A stretch of 36,201 bases of DNA from Polysphondylium violaceum (GCA_000277445.1 AJWJ01000226.1:1-36201), one strand, 5' to 3'. Numbered from the stretch's first letter, positions 10,420 to 21,729 are shown. Made by a program: numbers and translations. Notes: generated by a model not told the origin, from the letters alone.

Positions 10420-12069
10420 CTATACAGAATATTGGAATTCAGCTGCCAATTGAGCTTTTTGAGCTTTTTTAGAGAGTTGAGAAGAGTTACTAGATGTAGA
10501 TGCTCTTTTTTTGGAAACTTTAGACCCCAAAATACTAGTGTGGGATTTATTGAGACTGGGGTCTTGAACAAAGATTTGGCTATTGGGAGTGGATCTATTA
10601 TTGGGGAGAGGTGGTTTCTCTTTAAGATTCATTAAAATGCTAGCAAATAAAAATTCTGAATCATCAGATGGTGAATTGGGTGAGTCAATAGAGTTTACAG
10701 GTTCAATATTATGTTTGTTGTTTATATATTGATTGGCGGTGGTGTTTGATTCTAAACTATAGTTATCTGTTGGTGGTGATACAATATTGTCTTTGGTTGA
10801 TAATGAATTCAACTTTGGTGTGAGGTTTGATGATAATGATGGTGGTGTTGTTGTATTATTACCACCACTACTATTTGAATTTGGTGAAGATGGAGGTGAT
10901 AAAGATGGTTTGGGAATAGGTTTGGAATTTACATAAGAGTTAATTTTATCTACAATACTGGTTGTGTTTTGTTGTTGTTCATTATCACTAAAAGAAGATG
11001 AAGGAGATATTCCATTCAAGTTGGATGTGTTGGTAGAGCCACTAGTGGCCTTTGAAGTCCATTGGATTTCATTTTTTATATGATTTAGTTGTTGTTGTTG
11101 TTGTTGTTGTTGATGTATCATTTGAAGTGATTGTGATTGATTTAAATTATTAAAATGATTGATTGTGTTTAAAATGTTGTTGTGAATAGTATCTTCGGTA
11201 TTAAAGAAACTTTTTTGAAAATTTGGACCAGCGACATTGCCATTACTGCTATTGTTTAAACTTGATGGCGGTGATTGTGGTAATTTATTTTGTTTATAAA
11301 AGTTGGAAAGTTGTTGTTGGATCTTGTCCTCATATCCTATAGGATTGTATTGGTCTTGTGTTTGTTGGTGTTGTTGGAGTTGTTGTTGTTGTAAAAGAAT
11401 TTGTTGTTGAAATTGTTGTTGTTGGAGTTGTTGTTTTGTCATTTTTTGTTTTTTTGCATTATTTACATTTTTTGATTTACTCTGTTTGGTGTTGGCGGTG
11501 GTGTTGTGATCCAAGATTTGATAAGGTTGTTGATTTAAATAGTTTGGTACACCATTTCCATTGACTATATTTTGTTGTTGTGGTGGTTGTTGTGGTTGAT
11601 ATTGATTATTTCTATTTGAATTCATCATTTGAAATTGATCAATATTGTTGTTTGTTTTATAAAAAAATGTCGATTGTAAAGATTGTTGAGGTAAGGGTTG
11701 TGATGTTGAGGGTTGTGGTTGGAAATTAAATGGACTGGGTTGGAATCTAAATGAGTGTGATGAAGAGGCCACTGCAGCCAAAGATGTAGATTGTGAGGGG
11801 GGTGACGATGGGGGTGTTGACGATGAAGACGACATAGTACTTTCATTTCCAACATAACCTCTATATAAAGGTGAAGGATTGAGATGATGGTGGTGATTGT
11901 TATTTTCAATATTTTTATTATTTGACATTGTGAGACCGGGACTACTATCCCCTCCACCCGCACCCCCACCCGGACTCAATGTCGGAGTAGTGGTTGTTGA
12001 AGTGGTAGTCGAGGCAACTTCCTGCTGCCCCCCTCTCAGAATAAAATCAAAACCCATTTTGGTATTCAT
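10420..12069 (-). CDS. Gln/Asn/Ser/Pro-rich protein, function unknown
   Basis: A single open exon of 549 residues runs from ATG at 12069 to TAG; the next ATG (MGFDFILRGG) is four codons in. I see no folded domain. The protein is almost all low complexity: poly-Thr and Gly/Pro near the N-terminus, a His run, Ser/Pro stretches, Gln tracts at about residues 210-240 and 320-330, and Asn-rich spacers. Two short parts are less repetitive and may be functional: the N-terminal MGFDFILRGG and the C-terminal region with EFLFASILMNLKEKPPLP followed by a basic Lys/Ser segment (SKKRAS ... SKKAQKAQLAAEFQYSV). Such composition is common in dictyostelid transcriptional regulators and RNA-binding or prion-like proteins, but nothing here decides between them. 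It is divergently arranged with rad52 over a 1.1-kb spacer. Confidence 0.8.
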   Translation of the reverse strand: MNTKMGFDFILRGGQQEVASTTTSTTTTPTLSPGGGAGGGDSSPGLTMSNNKNIENNNHHHHLNPSPLYRGYVGNESTMSSSSSTPPSSPPSQSTSLAAVASSSHSFRFQPSPFNFQPQPSTSQPLPQQSLQSTFFYKTNNNIDQFQMMNSNRNNQYQPQQPPQQQNIVNGNGVPNYLNQQPYQILDHNTTANTKQSKSKNVNNAKKQKMTKQQLQQQQFQQQILLQQQQLQQHQQTQDQYNPIGYEDKIQQQLSNFYKQNKLPQSPPSSLNNSSNGNVAGPNFQKSFFNTEDTIHNNILNTINHFNNLNQSQSLQMIHQQQQQQQQLNHIKNEIQWTSKATSGSTNTSNLNGISPSSSFSDNEQQQNTTSIVDKINSYVNSKPIPKPSLSPPSSPNSNSSGGNNTTTPPSLSSNLTPKLNSLSTKDNIVSPPTDNYSLESNTTANQYINNKHNIEPVNSIDSPNSPSDDSEFLFASILMNLKEKPPLPNNRSTPNSQIFVQDPSLNKSHTSILGSKVSKKRASTSSNSSQLSKKAQKAQLAAEFQYSV

Positions 12070-13154
12070 ATTGATATTATTGTGAATTTAAACAAAAAAA
12101 ATTTATTTAAAAATTAGCGCCCCAACAAAAAGATTTTTAAAAATTTGATACAGATGAAAGAGTGAAGTGAAAAGCGATTAATAAAAAAAAAAAAAAAAGA
12201 GATGTATAGAAATATAAATAAATAATAGAAATACGAATAGAATAAATAATACAAGTCAAGATAAGAAATAAGAATTGGGATGGTAAAGATTGCGTATGAA
12301 TTTCAAACGATGGTAAAGGATTTTTTTGAAAATATAAAAATTTTAAAAAAAATTCGTAAATACAAAAAAAAAAAAAAAATCAAAATATTGCAAATATAGA
12401 AAAAAGTGACGGATGTAGGTGTTGGAGAGTTTTGAAGAGGTAAAATGAGATAGGAGTAGAATGGATAGAGCAGTGGAGTGTGTTATGTGTGGTGTATTAC
12501 AACAAAGATGAAATAAAAACAAAGATAGGGCTCTCTATGTAGATAAATAAGTTGATGTATATGGAACAACAACAAACAACAAAAAGTGATTATTATCCCC
12601 CCCACTCTTGTCAAAAGATCACATATCCCAAATAAAAAAATAAAAATAAAAAATAAAAAAATATTCTAAAAAAAAACTTTTGAGAATGGTTTTGCAAAGA
12701 TTTTTTTTTCATATCCCAATTTATCGTAATCAATTGATTGGGCAGGATTTTCATAGAAGTTTACATCCCCTGTTCTCATACTAAAATACAGCATTTAAAT
12801 AACGAATGAGTGTTTGTAGTTAGGGTATTATATCTTGTTTCCCCAAAACTTTGCCTTCTCGATCATAAACAATAGGAGTGTCCGGTGTTTAAAATAAAAC
12901 AAACTGATTGATGGTTCTGGAATACTTTGAGATTAAAGATCATGAACAAAGACTTAAAAGGAGTTGAAAACTCAAAAAACAGCAATAGTGGTATTTGTTA
13001 TTATTACCATACAAATAATCTTTTAGGAGAAGTCATGAGTTCTAAGAAATTATTTTTTATGCAATTTTTAAATTTTTTTTTTTTTTTTTTTAGAATTCTT
13101 TTGCAAATATATCTTTTTTTTTAATTTATTAGTAATATATCTTTTTCACACACC
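12070..13154. other. Divergent promoter region between Gln/Asn-rich gene and rad52
   Basis: About 1.1 kb. The part near 12069 has long A runs (12182-12198, 12364-12380), which are T runs on the minus coding strand. The part near rad52 has a T run at about 13073-13091 roughly 65 bp before the ATG. A C-run (CCCCCC) lies near 12597. A 65-codon frame at 12927 ends in Phe runs and looks like chance. Confidence 0.5.
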
Positions 13155-14150
13155 ATGATATCAAATAATATTAAAAAAGAACATGGTGATGAAACCATGG
13201 CAAATCTATTCGGCAAACAACAGTTTACAGAGGAAGAAACAAATAGAATTCAAGCACTTTTAGGTCAGAGACCATCGGCGTTGAACAAAAGAACGATAAC
13301 GGGTGATGTTCAATCCTATTATCTCACACACAAGCAGATCAGCGACGAGGCCAACGCTATATTTGGTGCATCGAATTGGTCGTTTAGAGTGGTATCGATT
13401 TCCAACGATATCATTGATCGAAGAGAAGAGGATGCTGAATTCTTTATTTTTATATCTGCACATGGTAGAGTATCATTAAAAGATGGTTCTTTTAGAGATA
13501 ACCTGGGCACCGGTAGTGCCAGGCTCGATAAAACTCCCTTTCACAACACCATTCCCAAGGTTATAGCAAGTGCAAAGAAAAAGGCAGTCACAGATTGTTT
13601 CAAACGTTGTGTATCAATGTTTGGTCCTGCTCTGGGTAATGGTGTAAAGAATATACCCGTAGCAGACTCTGTCAACAATGCCAATAAGAGAATTGCAACA
13701 AATAACAATCAAGTCAATAGTAATAGTAATGATTATGTTGTTGTTAATCACACCAATGGTAATAGTAGCAATAGTAATGGGAATGGTAATCATTATAATC
13801 ATCATGACACTACTGCTAATAGTGGTACAATGAATAAATCACCCAACAAGAGATTAGCAGACAACTCAGCAGCACTAGAAGCAACAGTACCTCTTAAAGT
13901 TGAGAATGTTTCATCCTCACCGCCACCAACATCAACTCCAACACCACCATCTACATCATCACCACCAAAGTTGTTGAATAGATCACCTCTTCAACTAAAG
14001 CCAACTTTAAAAATACATTCAACTACATCACCAACAACTACAACAGCTACATCAACTGTAACGACAAACACTGCAGTAGTGGTGCCTCCTACAATCACAG
14101 ATAATGAAGATAGCTTTTCATTTGGAATGGATGGCGATGTGTATGCCTAA
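13155..14150 (+). CDS. rad52: Rad52 DNA repair and recombination protein
   Basis: Rad52 anneals complementary single strands and helps load recombinase in homologous recombination. One exon codes 331 residues. The N-terminal half is the Rad52 fold: FGKQQFTEEETNRIQALLGQ (about 19-38), a DNA-binding strand segment around ITGDVQSYYLTHKQI, NAIFGASNWSFRV, FISAHGRVSLKDGSFRDNLG, and the diagnostic helix AKKKAVTDCFKRCVSMFGPALGN (about 140-162). Compared with the human protein, a slightly longer loop (ARLDKTPFHNTIPKVIAS) replaces the SEGLKSKALSLEKA segment. The C-terminal half is Asn/Ser/Thr/Pro low complexity, with no RPA- or Rad51-binding motif I can recognise. ATG at 13155 is used; an internal ATG at 13197 (MANLFGKQQF) also fits the family start and cannot be excluded. 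Its stop is 145 nt from the stop of the convergent FNIP gene. Confidence 0.93.
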   Translation: MISNNIKKEHGDETMANLFGKQQFTEEETNRIQALLGQRPSALNKRTITGDVQSYYLTHKQISDEANAIFGASNWSFRVVSISNDIIDRREEDAEFFIFISAHGRVSLKDGSFRDNLGTGSARLDKTPFHNTIPKVIASAKKKAVTDCFKRCVSMFGPALGNGVKNIPVADSVNNANKRIATNNNQVNSNSNDYVVVNHTNGNSSNSNGNGNHYNHHDTTANSGTMNKSPNKRLADNSAALEATVPLKVENVSSSPPPTSTPTPPSTSSPPKLLNRSPLQLKPTLKIHSTTSPTTTTATSTVTTNTAVVVPPTITDNEDSFSFGMDGDVYA

Positions 14151-14295
14151 ATCATTCATTTTTCACATTGTTTTATATACATATACAATTCAATAACATC
14201 AACATTAACAACAATAATAATAAATATATCTCCTGTAAATAGTAATAATAACAACAAATCAATATTTATTTATTTATTTATAATCTACAACAATA

Positions 14296-15990
14296 TTACT
14301 TTAGTTTATTTGTCATTAATACACCATCCTTTTTAATTGTTTTAAATTCGGGAAAAGAGAGACGTGCTTGATAGTAGCCAAAATGAGCATCAAATGATAT
14401 ATCTTTGGGCAGAGAGAGTGGATCAATAAAGTTTGATGAATAGAGTCCTTCTTTGACCATGATCAATCTTTTTACATTGGGTGATATTAAACCATACTCT
14501 GAGTTATTGGGGTTATGATGGAGGATCAGTGTCTTCACAGACACTGGTATGGATCCCAATTCATAGTCACACTTTGAAAGAATCGTTAGGTGTTGGACTG
14601 TGTCTGGTATATCTTGTGCTCTTAAAAACATGGGTGCAAAGGTTAGTTTTCTTATGCCTTTTGGAATGGTTACAGCAGAGGTCTCCATTGGTTGGGCGAG
14701 AAGTTCAAGTACCCTAACACTCGGTGGAATGGCGCCATCTTGGATAGAGTTTGGTTTGATTATTTTCAACACCTGCACATTGGCTGGAATTTGGCCTTTG
14801 GCTACATCTATAGGTCCGTCTAAAACTAGTTTTTGAATCGTTTTGGGTATCACATGACCCAGAGGAAACTGATTGATCGAGTAGATACCTAGTATTTTCA
14901 AATGCTTGTATTTCCATAGCGTGTTGCCGTGGTCAAAAGAAAGAGAAAGATGAAGCTTTGTCAGTGTCATTGGCAAAACTCCTTTTAATGAATGGCCATA
15001 GTAATGGCCGAGTTTAAGAGTCTGGAGGGCATTGGGCAGACACCCAGGCTCGATTCGAGTGTTGAAGACTTGTCCAAGAGATAGAGATACAAGACTGTCT
15101 GGAAATTCGTCTGGATGAATCACAGAGTTAAAGCCTTTTGGTAATTTCAACTTGACCAAGCCTCTTGGCAACCATCTGTAATCGTCGCAGAGGACCCTGG
15201 CGCTCTCTAAATCCAAAACCTGTAGATTAAAGCCAACATTGCCTGCATGAATATTTGTACTTTTTCCAAGCATTGAAAGACACTCCCCGTCCATCGATCT
15301 CGATTTCAGTACACGTAGTTTGGGTGGCATTGGCTCTATTCTTCCTCCAAACCTTAGGCCAATCTCCAAGTGTGTTAGGCTTTGTGGCATTGTCAACGGG
15401 AGACGATAATATTGGCCAAGTATGAGTGTCTCCAATTTGCTTGGTAAAATACCATTTAAACTAGAGTTATAGGAATCGCCAAAACGCACCTCCAAGAGGC
15501 CTGCTGGCAAAACACCTTTTTTGATAGGACAGAGATACATATCATTAAAATATATGCGTTCGACAGTGTTTGGAAAGAACCCAGCCGGCAAATCACTGTT
15601 AAACTTGGACGAAAACTTTACTCTTTTCACGGTTTTGTAAATCAAGTCATTGGTGAGAATGTGCTTTTTGGCGATATCTATGTGCAAGCCTTTGTGAATA
15701 AATCCTTTTTTCTTTAATGTTTCATAGTCATCCACGTTGTCGTTGTCTATGTATAAAATGATATTTAACAAATCACATGAAATCGTTTTAAAGTGGTTTA
15801 AATTCTTTATTGCGTAGGCGGGTGTGATCTTTATCTTTTGTCCCAAGAGATTGTGCTGTCTAATCATATTTCTCAATACTTTGTTTTTCCATATTCTCAA
15901 GAATCCATCTAGATAAATGTAAATTAATATTTTAAATTTACTTTTTAATCTTTTTTATTTACTATATTTACTATTGTTGTTTGAATCCAT
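14296..15990 (-). CDS. FNIP-repeat protein
   Basis: FNIP repeats are a leucine-rich-like repeat greatly expanded in dictyostelids; most of the proteins have no known function. Two exons, 15963-15990 (28 nt) and 14296-15908, joined in phase 1 over a 54-nt intron (GTAAAT...TCTAG), code 546 residues. The first exon supplies MDSNNNSKY and the junction gives YNGFLRIWKNKVLRNMI, a start typical of this family. From about residue 100 on, repeats of roughly 20-24 residues recur with the pattern LPxxLxxLxLGxxFNxxIxPGxLP, for example LPNALQTLKLGHYYGHSLKG and FNTRIEPGCLP. I see no canonical F-box. A TATAAA on the coding strand lies at 16043-16048, about 55 bp before the ATG. It is followed upstream, on the same strand, by an ankyrin gene with a similar N-terminal motif. 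Confidence 0.9.
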
Positions 15991-16371
15991 TTTATATAGA
16001 TATATAGGTAAATAATTAAATTAAAAAGTAAATGCTCTTTCCTTTATAAGAGTAAAGAATCTGTCATTTTTTAGTAAAAAAAAAAAAGAAATATTAGAGA
16101 TCATAATTTTGAGAAAAAAAATGAAAAAAACATTAAATTAGATTTTTTTGTGGTTGATTTAAATAAAGACTTGATAAAAGAGTTATATGGTAAAAATAAA
16201 CTCATCTGGTTTTTATCCAATTTTCTTCTTTTTTTTTTAGTAATTTTTTTTTTTCGCATGGAACTCGTTTTGAGATAATTTTTACGATTTGGTTGATTTA
16301 AATCTTTCTTTTTTGGTGGGAGATTAATATCTTGAAAATGAAACTATTTATTTTATTATACAGTGTTATAT
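15991..16371. other. Spacer between FNIP and ankyrin genes
   Basis: AT-rich, about 380 nt, carrying the FNIP promoter (minus-strand TATAAA at 16043-16048, T runs on the coding strand) and the 3' end of the ankyrin transcript. Nothing else is visible. Confidence 0.5.
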
Positions 16372-19300
16372 TTATATCACTTCTTTTTCATATTTATCTA
16401 TTAAATTATCTTGATAAAATTCTTGATAACAATCTTTTACAATCTCGTTTATATTTTGAGACAAAGAGTTGAAAAGGAACCCGACTCTATAGTAACTGGC
16501 ATCAGAGTTTCTAAATCTAATTTTAACACCACCGGGAATGGCTAATGGATCAAGATCAGAATAGATAATTTTGGAAATAGACATATCACTATAATACTCT
16601 CCTTTAAGAGTTTGTGGACACCATTCATCGTTGTTGTTGTAGTTTGGCATGAGCAATGGGGTGATGAGGTGGCTCGTTTGACTGAGATGATTATTGTAGA
16701 GGATATTATACTTTTTGAAAGAGACATTGGTGGATGAGAAATCAGAGTACACAGAGATACTGAGATTTGATCCCAATTTGAGTGTTTGTATATCGCCACT
16801 AAAAAGATTTTCAATGTCATCGTCATTGACAGAGGGTATGCTGAAATTGTCAATGATGATATGAACCATATCGGTGATTATGTACTGGAGCAAAAGAGTA
16901 TAGAATTCTTTGGCACAGCCACAGGGCGGTAGGGAAAATCTCGAAACAAAGAGATTACAATTCTTGCACTTGGCAGCCTTTTGTACGGAAAAGAATTTCT
17001 TGGTCTCCATGATGGGGAGGAGGGTCTGTTGAATAAACTCGTATTGAAGATAGGGCTTGCTGTTCTTTTCGGGGCAAATAACAAACTCCCAAAAGTATTT
17101 CCAAAGCATGATGTGGTTGAAAAGCTGGAGCACTCTATGTAAAGTTATGGATGGCTTCTTGCAAGACTTGGCACAGTTTAAGAGCTTGATACCCAGATCA
17201 AAGTTTTTAATCAAATAAAACAAAGCCACTTCAATTGATAGTGAAGGTATGGCCACTTTATCGAGATTGGCCTCGATAATCTTGGTCAAGAAATAGTCTT
17301 GAGAGGCGCCATCTTCTGTTTGCCAATGTAAAGTTCTGTAGAATGATGTGTTTATAGTGAGCTCGCTCTTGTGACCGATTTGCAAAACTTCTCCTTTTAA
17401 AAGAGTGGCAAATGTCTCAGAGGTAAACTTGGCCCCCATTCTATAGTAGAGAAAGCAAAACTCTCTCATCGGATCAATAATGTTGCGTTTCTTGAGATAC
17501 TCTGTCAACATGGTCTCTTTTTGAGTATCGGTGGCGGTTTGATTAAAATTTCTGAATAGGTATCGAAGAAAATAAAATGTAAACGATGAGTAGTTTATAG
17601 GAAATCGTTTGATCTCGCCCTGTTGAATGAGTTGATTGGTACGGAGGAAATTTAAAAAGTAAACAGGTCTGTAGACGTCGCTCAGTAGGGACAGTATATC
17701 GGTGGTGTTGCGGCTGTCCTTTTGTTGGATGGCAATACCCTTGCTGGTCAAGTATCGCTGAGCGGTGAGCAGTGTGAGTCCAGATGAATGGTTTGCAAGG
17801 AGCTCTACCATCTCGGTGTTGTTGGTACGGATAAAGTGTTGGAGAAAAGGGTAGGGACTATATTCGATTCGATGTTGAATGCAATATTTACAAATATCAA
17901 TGGTCTCTTGGTCAGTGCTGCCAACGACAATCTTGAAGGGGAATTCATCGGAGAATCCCCACTTTTCTGGAAAGGAGATGGTCTCTTTGCCAAACTCGTA
18001 ATTCTTATGCATAAATTCAAGCGTAACAAAGTCTTTAATCAAAAAGGTTGTCATACTGTCTTCACATTGGCCGCAGTATTCTTCAAGCAGACAAGCATAG
18101 TCGAGGTATCCTCTGTAAATGGAGATTGAATAGGCTTTGCTGCTAAATTGAAAGGCAAGATCTTTGATTAGAATGGAAAGGATTTCAAGTTTGCCCGGCA
18201 AATGACAAACATACTCGACCAATCCGTAATCATTTTGATCAATCTTAAAGAGTTTGATAAGGGCCAACAGATCACGTGTACTTTTGCAATAGTCGATTAA
18301 AGTACGATAGAATGGATAGGCATAGGAGGAAGTGACATTCTTTTTGGTTTTGGTGAGGCTATCGTAAAGGTGTTTAACAAAACCTGCATCGCCTGTTCTC
18401 ATGGCATGGAGGAATATATCAAAAGAATAATCTCTGGCTAACAGCTCGGGTGAATGTGTAAAGAGGGCTTTCACAATGCCAATGTGTTTGTTTTTGAGAG
18501 CATAGGTGATGGCGAGCTTTGAGTCTGGGGATTTGACAACATTTTCTATTAAATAACGCACCATGGCCACGTGTCCGTTTGATGCTGGGAAATTCAATGC
18601 CTTGCTGGTGACCTTTCTTTTGAGAAGAGGTCTTTTTTCCAAGATATATTTGACAAGCTCAATGTTGCCAGACGACGCGGCATAGTAGACCAATTGTTCC
18701 CTGACCAAATGTGGTCCTGTAATGTCTAGGAGTGTCTTTACCATCTCTATGTTTCCATTCTTTGCGGCCATGTAAATCGGTCTGTTTACGTGCACCAAGC
18801 TTTCGCGATAGTGGGTAACGATATAGGTCATCATGGGCTCACGATTATGTTTGAATGCCTCCAACACGCCGTCATTGTTTAATCTAATCTGTTGCTTGAA
18901 ATGCGAGTTGAGAAACTCGACCATCTCCACACGGCCATAGCCTACAGGCGACTTTATCGTTTGGTGGCTGGGCCACCCAAACCTCATTCTGGGATCGGCC
19001 AACACCATCCTTACACATTCTACTCCCGCAACACTGCGTCCGCCATACTCTATACAATAAGCAGTCGGTCTTCCAAAGCCCTTGCCAAACAAAAACTCTA
19101 TCACACGTTTATTTCCTGCAAGAAAGGCAAAGTCCAACAAAGACTTGGCAGTCTTTTTCTGCCCGGTGTCTTTTCCATGCTTACGGCCATAATAGTAGTG
19201 TCGATGGGCGTGCTTAAAGGCATTCTCGTCCAAATAATACAGCCTCTCTATCAGCTTGAAATCACAGCAATACTTGAGCAACCTCGACACAGTCTTAAAA

Positions 19301-19593
19301 GACAGACTAAAGGAACTGCCATAGACGGGATGACTCTTTTTGTCACACAGCAAGTAAAACAACCTGTTCTCGACCATCCACTCCTGGGTCAGCGTTATGT
19401 CATCGTAATGCTTTACATTGCCATTCAAGCTTGTAATCTCTTTTTTCCACTTCAAAAAAAGTTTTGACTGATCCTGTTCTTTGTAGACATAATAGTCCAA
19501 ACTGATGGGACTTGTCCTCAGGTACTTTAACACTGTGTTTTTCAATACAACATTTCGATACAGTATAAAAAATGTATCCATTTTCTCGGACAT
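16372..19593 (-). CDS. Large ankyrin-repeat protein
   Basis: A single exon codes 1073 residues. The start at 19593 (MSEKMDTFF) is followed four codons later by a second ATG giving MDTFFILYRNVVLKNTVLKYL, which resembles the N-terminus of many dictyostelid repeat proteins, so either may be used. Ankyrin-type repeats run from about residue 150 to 430, for instance PIYMAAKNGNIEMVKTLLD, QLVYYAASSGNIELVKYILE and FPASNGHVAMVRYLIE. The remaining 600 residues are mostly alpha-helical looking and I recognise no domain. A cluster CKNCNLFVSRFSLPPCGC (about residue 890) could bind zinc (CxxC-x11-CxC). Such genes form large lineage-expanded families in social amoebae; partners and function are unknown. It is divergent with the SHMT gene. 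Confidence 0.88.
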   Translation of the reverse strand: MSEKMDTFFILYRNVVLKNTVLKYLRTSPISLDYYVYKEQDQSKLFLKWKKEITSLNGNVKHYDDITLTQEWMVENRLFYLLCDKKSHPVYGSSFSLSFKTVSRLLKYCCDFKLIERLYYLDENAFKHAHRHYYYGRKHGKDTGQKKTAKSLLDFAFLAGNKRVIEFLFGKGFGRPTAYCIEYGGRSVAGVECVRMVLADPRMRFGWPSHQTIKSPVGYGRVEMVEFLNSHFKQQIRLNNDGVLEAFKHNREPMMTYIVTHYRESLVHVNRPIYMAAKNGNIEMVKTLLDITGPHLVREQLVYYAASSGNIELVKYILEKRPLLKRKVTSKALNFPASNGHVAMVRYLIENVVKSPDSKLAITYALKNKHIGIVKALFTHSPELLARDYSFDIFLHAMRTGDAGFVKHLYDSLTKTKKNVTSSYAYPFYRTLIDYCKSTRDLLALIKLFKIDQNDYGLVEYVCHLPGKLEILSILIKDLAFQFSSKAYSISIYRGYLDYACLLEEYCGQCEDSMTTFLIKDFVTLEFMHKNYEFGKETISFPEKWGFSDEFPFKIVVGSTDQETIDICKYCIQHRIEYSPYPFLQHFIRTNNTEMVELLANHSSGLTLLTAQRYLTSKGIAIQQKDSRNTTDILSLLSDVYRPVYFLNFLRTNQLIQQGEIKRFPINYSSFTFYFLRYLFRNFNQTATDTQKETMLTEYLKKRNIIDPMREFCFLYYRMGAKFTSETFATLLKGEVLQIGHKSELTINTSFYRTLHWQTEDGASQDYFLTKIIEANLDKVAIPSLSIEVALFYLIKNFDLGIKLLNCAKSCKKPSITLHRVLQLFNHIMLWKYFWEFVICPEKNSKPYLQYEFIQQTLLPIMETKKFFSVQKAAKCKNCNLFVSRFSLPPCGCAKEFYTLLLQYIITDMVHIIIDNFSIPSVNDDDIENLFSGDIQTLKLGSNLSISVYSDFSSTNVSFKKYNILYNNHLSQTSHLITPLLMPNYNNNDEWCPQTLKGEYYSDMSISKIIYSDLDPLAIPGGVKIRFRNSDASYYRVGFLFNSLSQNINEIVKDCYQEFYQDNLIDKYEKEVI

Positions 19594-20200
19594 AGATCTA
19601 TATCTATAAATATAGATATGCTATTATTGCTATTTATGTTGTTCTTGTCATTGAATTTTGATGACAAATGAATTTGATTAAATTCATAAAAAAAAAAAAA
19701 GGGTAAAAAAGGAAAAAAAATCGAGAAAGTTTTTAGAGAGGCCCTCCTGATGATATTATTTATTGATATTAAATAGATAAACAAAGAAACTTTCACAAAA
19801 GATTTAAATAACAATTAAATTTTACATTGTCAATGTTGAAAAAAATCTGAAAATATGAATAGATAGGGGAAATTGAAAGTGGGATGCCGTTGGTTTAGTA
19901 ACACTAGGAATAAAAAACAAATTATTTTTATTATTTTAGCGAACACACCCCCTAAAGTATAATTTAGGTATATTATGACTCAAGATATCACTGATTTCGC
20001 ACTCTGACTCATATGAAAAAATCTCTGATACGCTTCTTCGGTAAAAGACGAATTTATTTTATTTTTTTTGAATTTTTTTGAATTTTTTTTGGTGAAGTCA
20101 AATTTTGTAAAAAGGGTTTTTTCACTAAAGTGTTATTATTATTATTTTGTGATAGTGGTATTGTCTATAAATATATAAATATATAAATATAATAAATAAA
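19594..20200. other. Divergent promoter region between ankyrin and SHMT genes
   Basis: About 600 nt. On the ankyrin side there are A runs at 19688-19720 (T on the coding strand). On the SHMT side there are T runs around 20058-20090 and a TATAAATATATAAATATATAAA series from about 20166, only some 15-35 bp before the SHMT ATG. No gene is seen. Confidence 0.55.
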
Positions 20201-21729
20201 ATGGGTTCTAAAGCAGGAAACACACCATTGGTTGAAAGTGATAAAGAGATCTTTGATCTTTGTAATAAAGAGAAAAATAGACAATTTGAAGGTTTAGAGC
20301 TTATTGCCTCTGAGGTATGTGTTGTTTGTTTTGTTTAGATTGTGATGCTTGTCTATTTACTTTCATATATTAATATATGCATCTATAGAATTTTACATCT
20401 AGAGCTGTTATGGAAGCTCTTGGTTCACATTTTACAAATAAATATGCTGAAGGTTATCCAGGTGCCCGTTATTACGGTGGTTCAGAAGTTGTAGATGAAT
20501 TGGAAAAATTATGTCAAAAGAGAGCTTTAGCTGCCTTCCACTTGGAAGACTCTAAATGGGGTTGCAATGTTCAACCATATTCTGGTAGTCCTGCCAATTT
20601 TGCAGTCTACACTGCTTTATTAAAACCACACGATAGAATTATGGGTTTAGATTTACCATCAGGTGGTCAGTAAGTAGATTTGTTTGGTTTAGATCTAAAT
20701 ATATATCTATATAGGATATCAACTAACATTATCATCATTACAACAAAAAGTTTAACTCATGGTTATCAAACAGAGAAAAAAAAGATTTCAGCTAGTTCAA
20801 TTTATTTTGAATCTATGCCATACCAAATTGGAGCAGATGGTTATATTAATTACCAAAGATTAGAAGAGAATGCATTGTTATTTAAACCAAAATTAATTAT
20901 TGCAGGTGCATCTGCTTATCCAAGAGAATGGGATTACAAGAGAATGAGACAAATTTGCGACAGAGTTGGTGCCTATTTTATGTGTGATATGGCTCATTAC
21001 TCTGGTCTTGTTGCCTCTAAGCTTTTAGACTCTCCATTCGAGTATTGTGATGTTGTCACCACCACCACCCACAAAACACTCAGAGGTCCACGTTCAGGTT
21101 TAATCTTTTTCAGAAAGGGTAAAAAGGTAGACGTCGCCACTGGTAAAGAAGAAGACTATGATTTTGAAAGCAGAATCAATTTTGCCGTTTTCCCATCTCT
21201 CCAAGGTGGTCCACACGAAAATGTTATTGCCGGTGTTGCCGTCGCCCTCAAAGAGGCCCACTCTCAAGATTTTGTCGACTACTCTGTACAAGTACAAAAG
21301 AACGCCAAGGCCATCGGTGCCGCTCTCGTCTCCAAAGGCTACAAGTTGGTCACTGACGGTACAGACAATCATCTCATTCTCTGGGATTTGAGACCAAAGG
21401 ATCTCACTGGTAACAAAGTAGAAAAGGCCTGTGACTATGCCAACATCACTGTCAACAAGAATGCCGTCTATGGCGACACCAGTGCTTTGGCCCCAGGTGG
21501 TATTAGAATTGGTTCACCAGCTCTCACCTCTCGTGGTTTGGTCGAGGCTGATTTTGAAAAGGTTGCCGACTTTTTAGACAGAATCGTCAAGGTTTGCATT
21601 GCCATCCAAGCCAAAGTTGGCAAAAAGATGGTTGATTTCCAAGTTGAACTTGCCAAATCTGAAGAATTACAAACTATTAAAAAGGAAGTTGAACATTTCT
21701 CCAAACAATTCCCATTACCAGGTATTTAA
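20201..21729 (+). CDS. shmt1: Serine hydroxymethyltransferase, probably cytosolic
   Basis: This PLP enzyme interconverts serine plus tetrahydrofolate with glycine plus 5,10-methylene-THF, feeding one-carbon units to nucleotide and methionine synthesis. Three exons, 20201-20314, 20389-20669 and 20751-21729, code 457 residues. The first exon ends in GLELIASE and joins [13 protein letters not shown], the invariant SHMT N-terminal motif. The second junction restores SGGHLTHGYQT (phase 2, GTAAGT donor, AAAAG acceptor). [13 protein letters not shown] and the PLP-lysine motif [15 protein letters not shown] are intact, with the Schiff-base Lys near residue 240. The C-terminal [16 protein letters not shown] is also present. 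There is no N-terminal extension resembling a mitochondrial transit peptide, hence the cytosolic call. Preferred C-ending codons in the last two thirds suggest strong expression. Its stop is 76 nt from the convergent vps11 stop. Confidence 0.96.

Noticed and set aside
12927-13124. 65-codon frame upstream of rad52
   Set aside because: Ends in translated poly-T (Phe run), with no splice path into the Rad52 frame needed to complete that domain.
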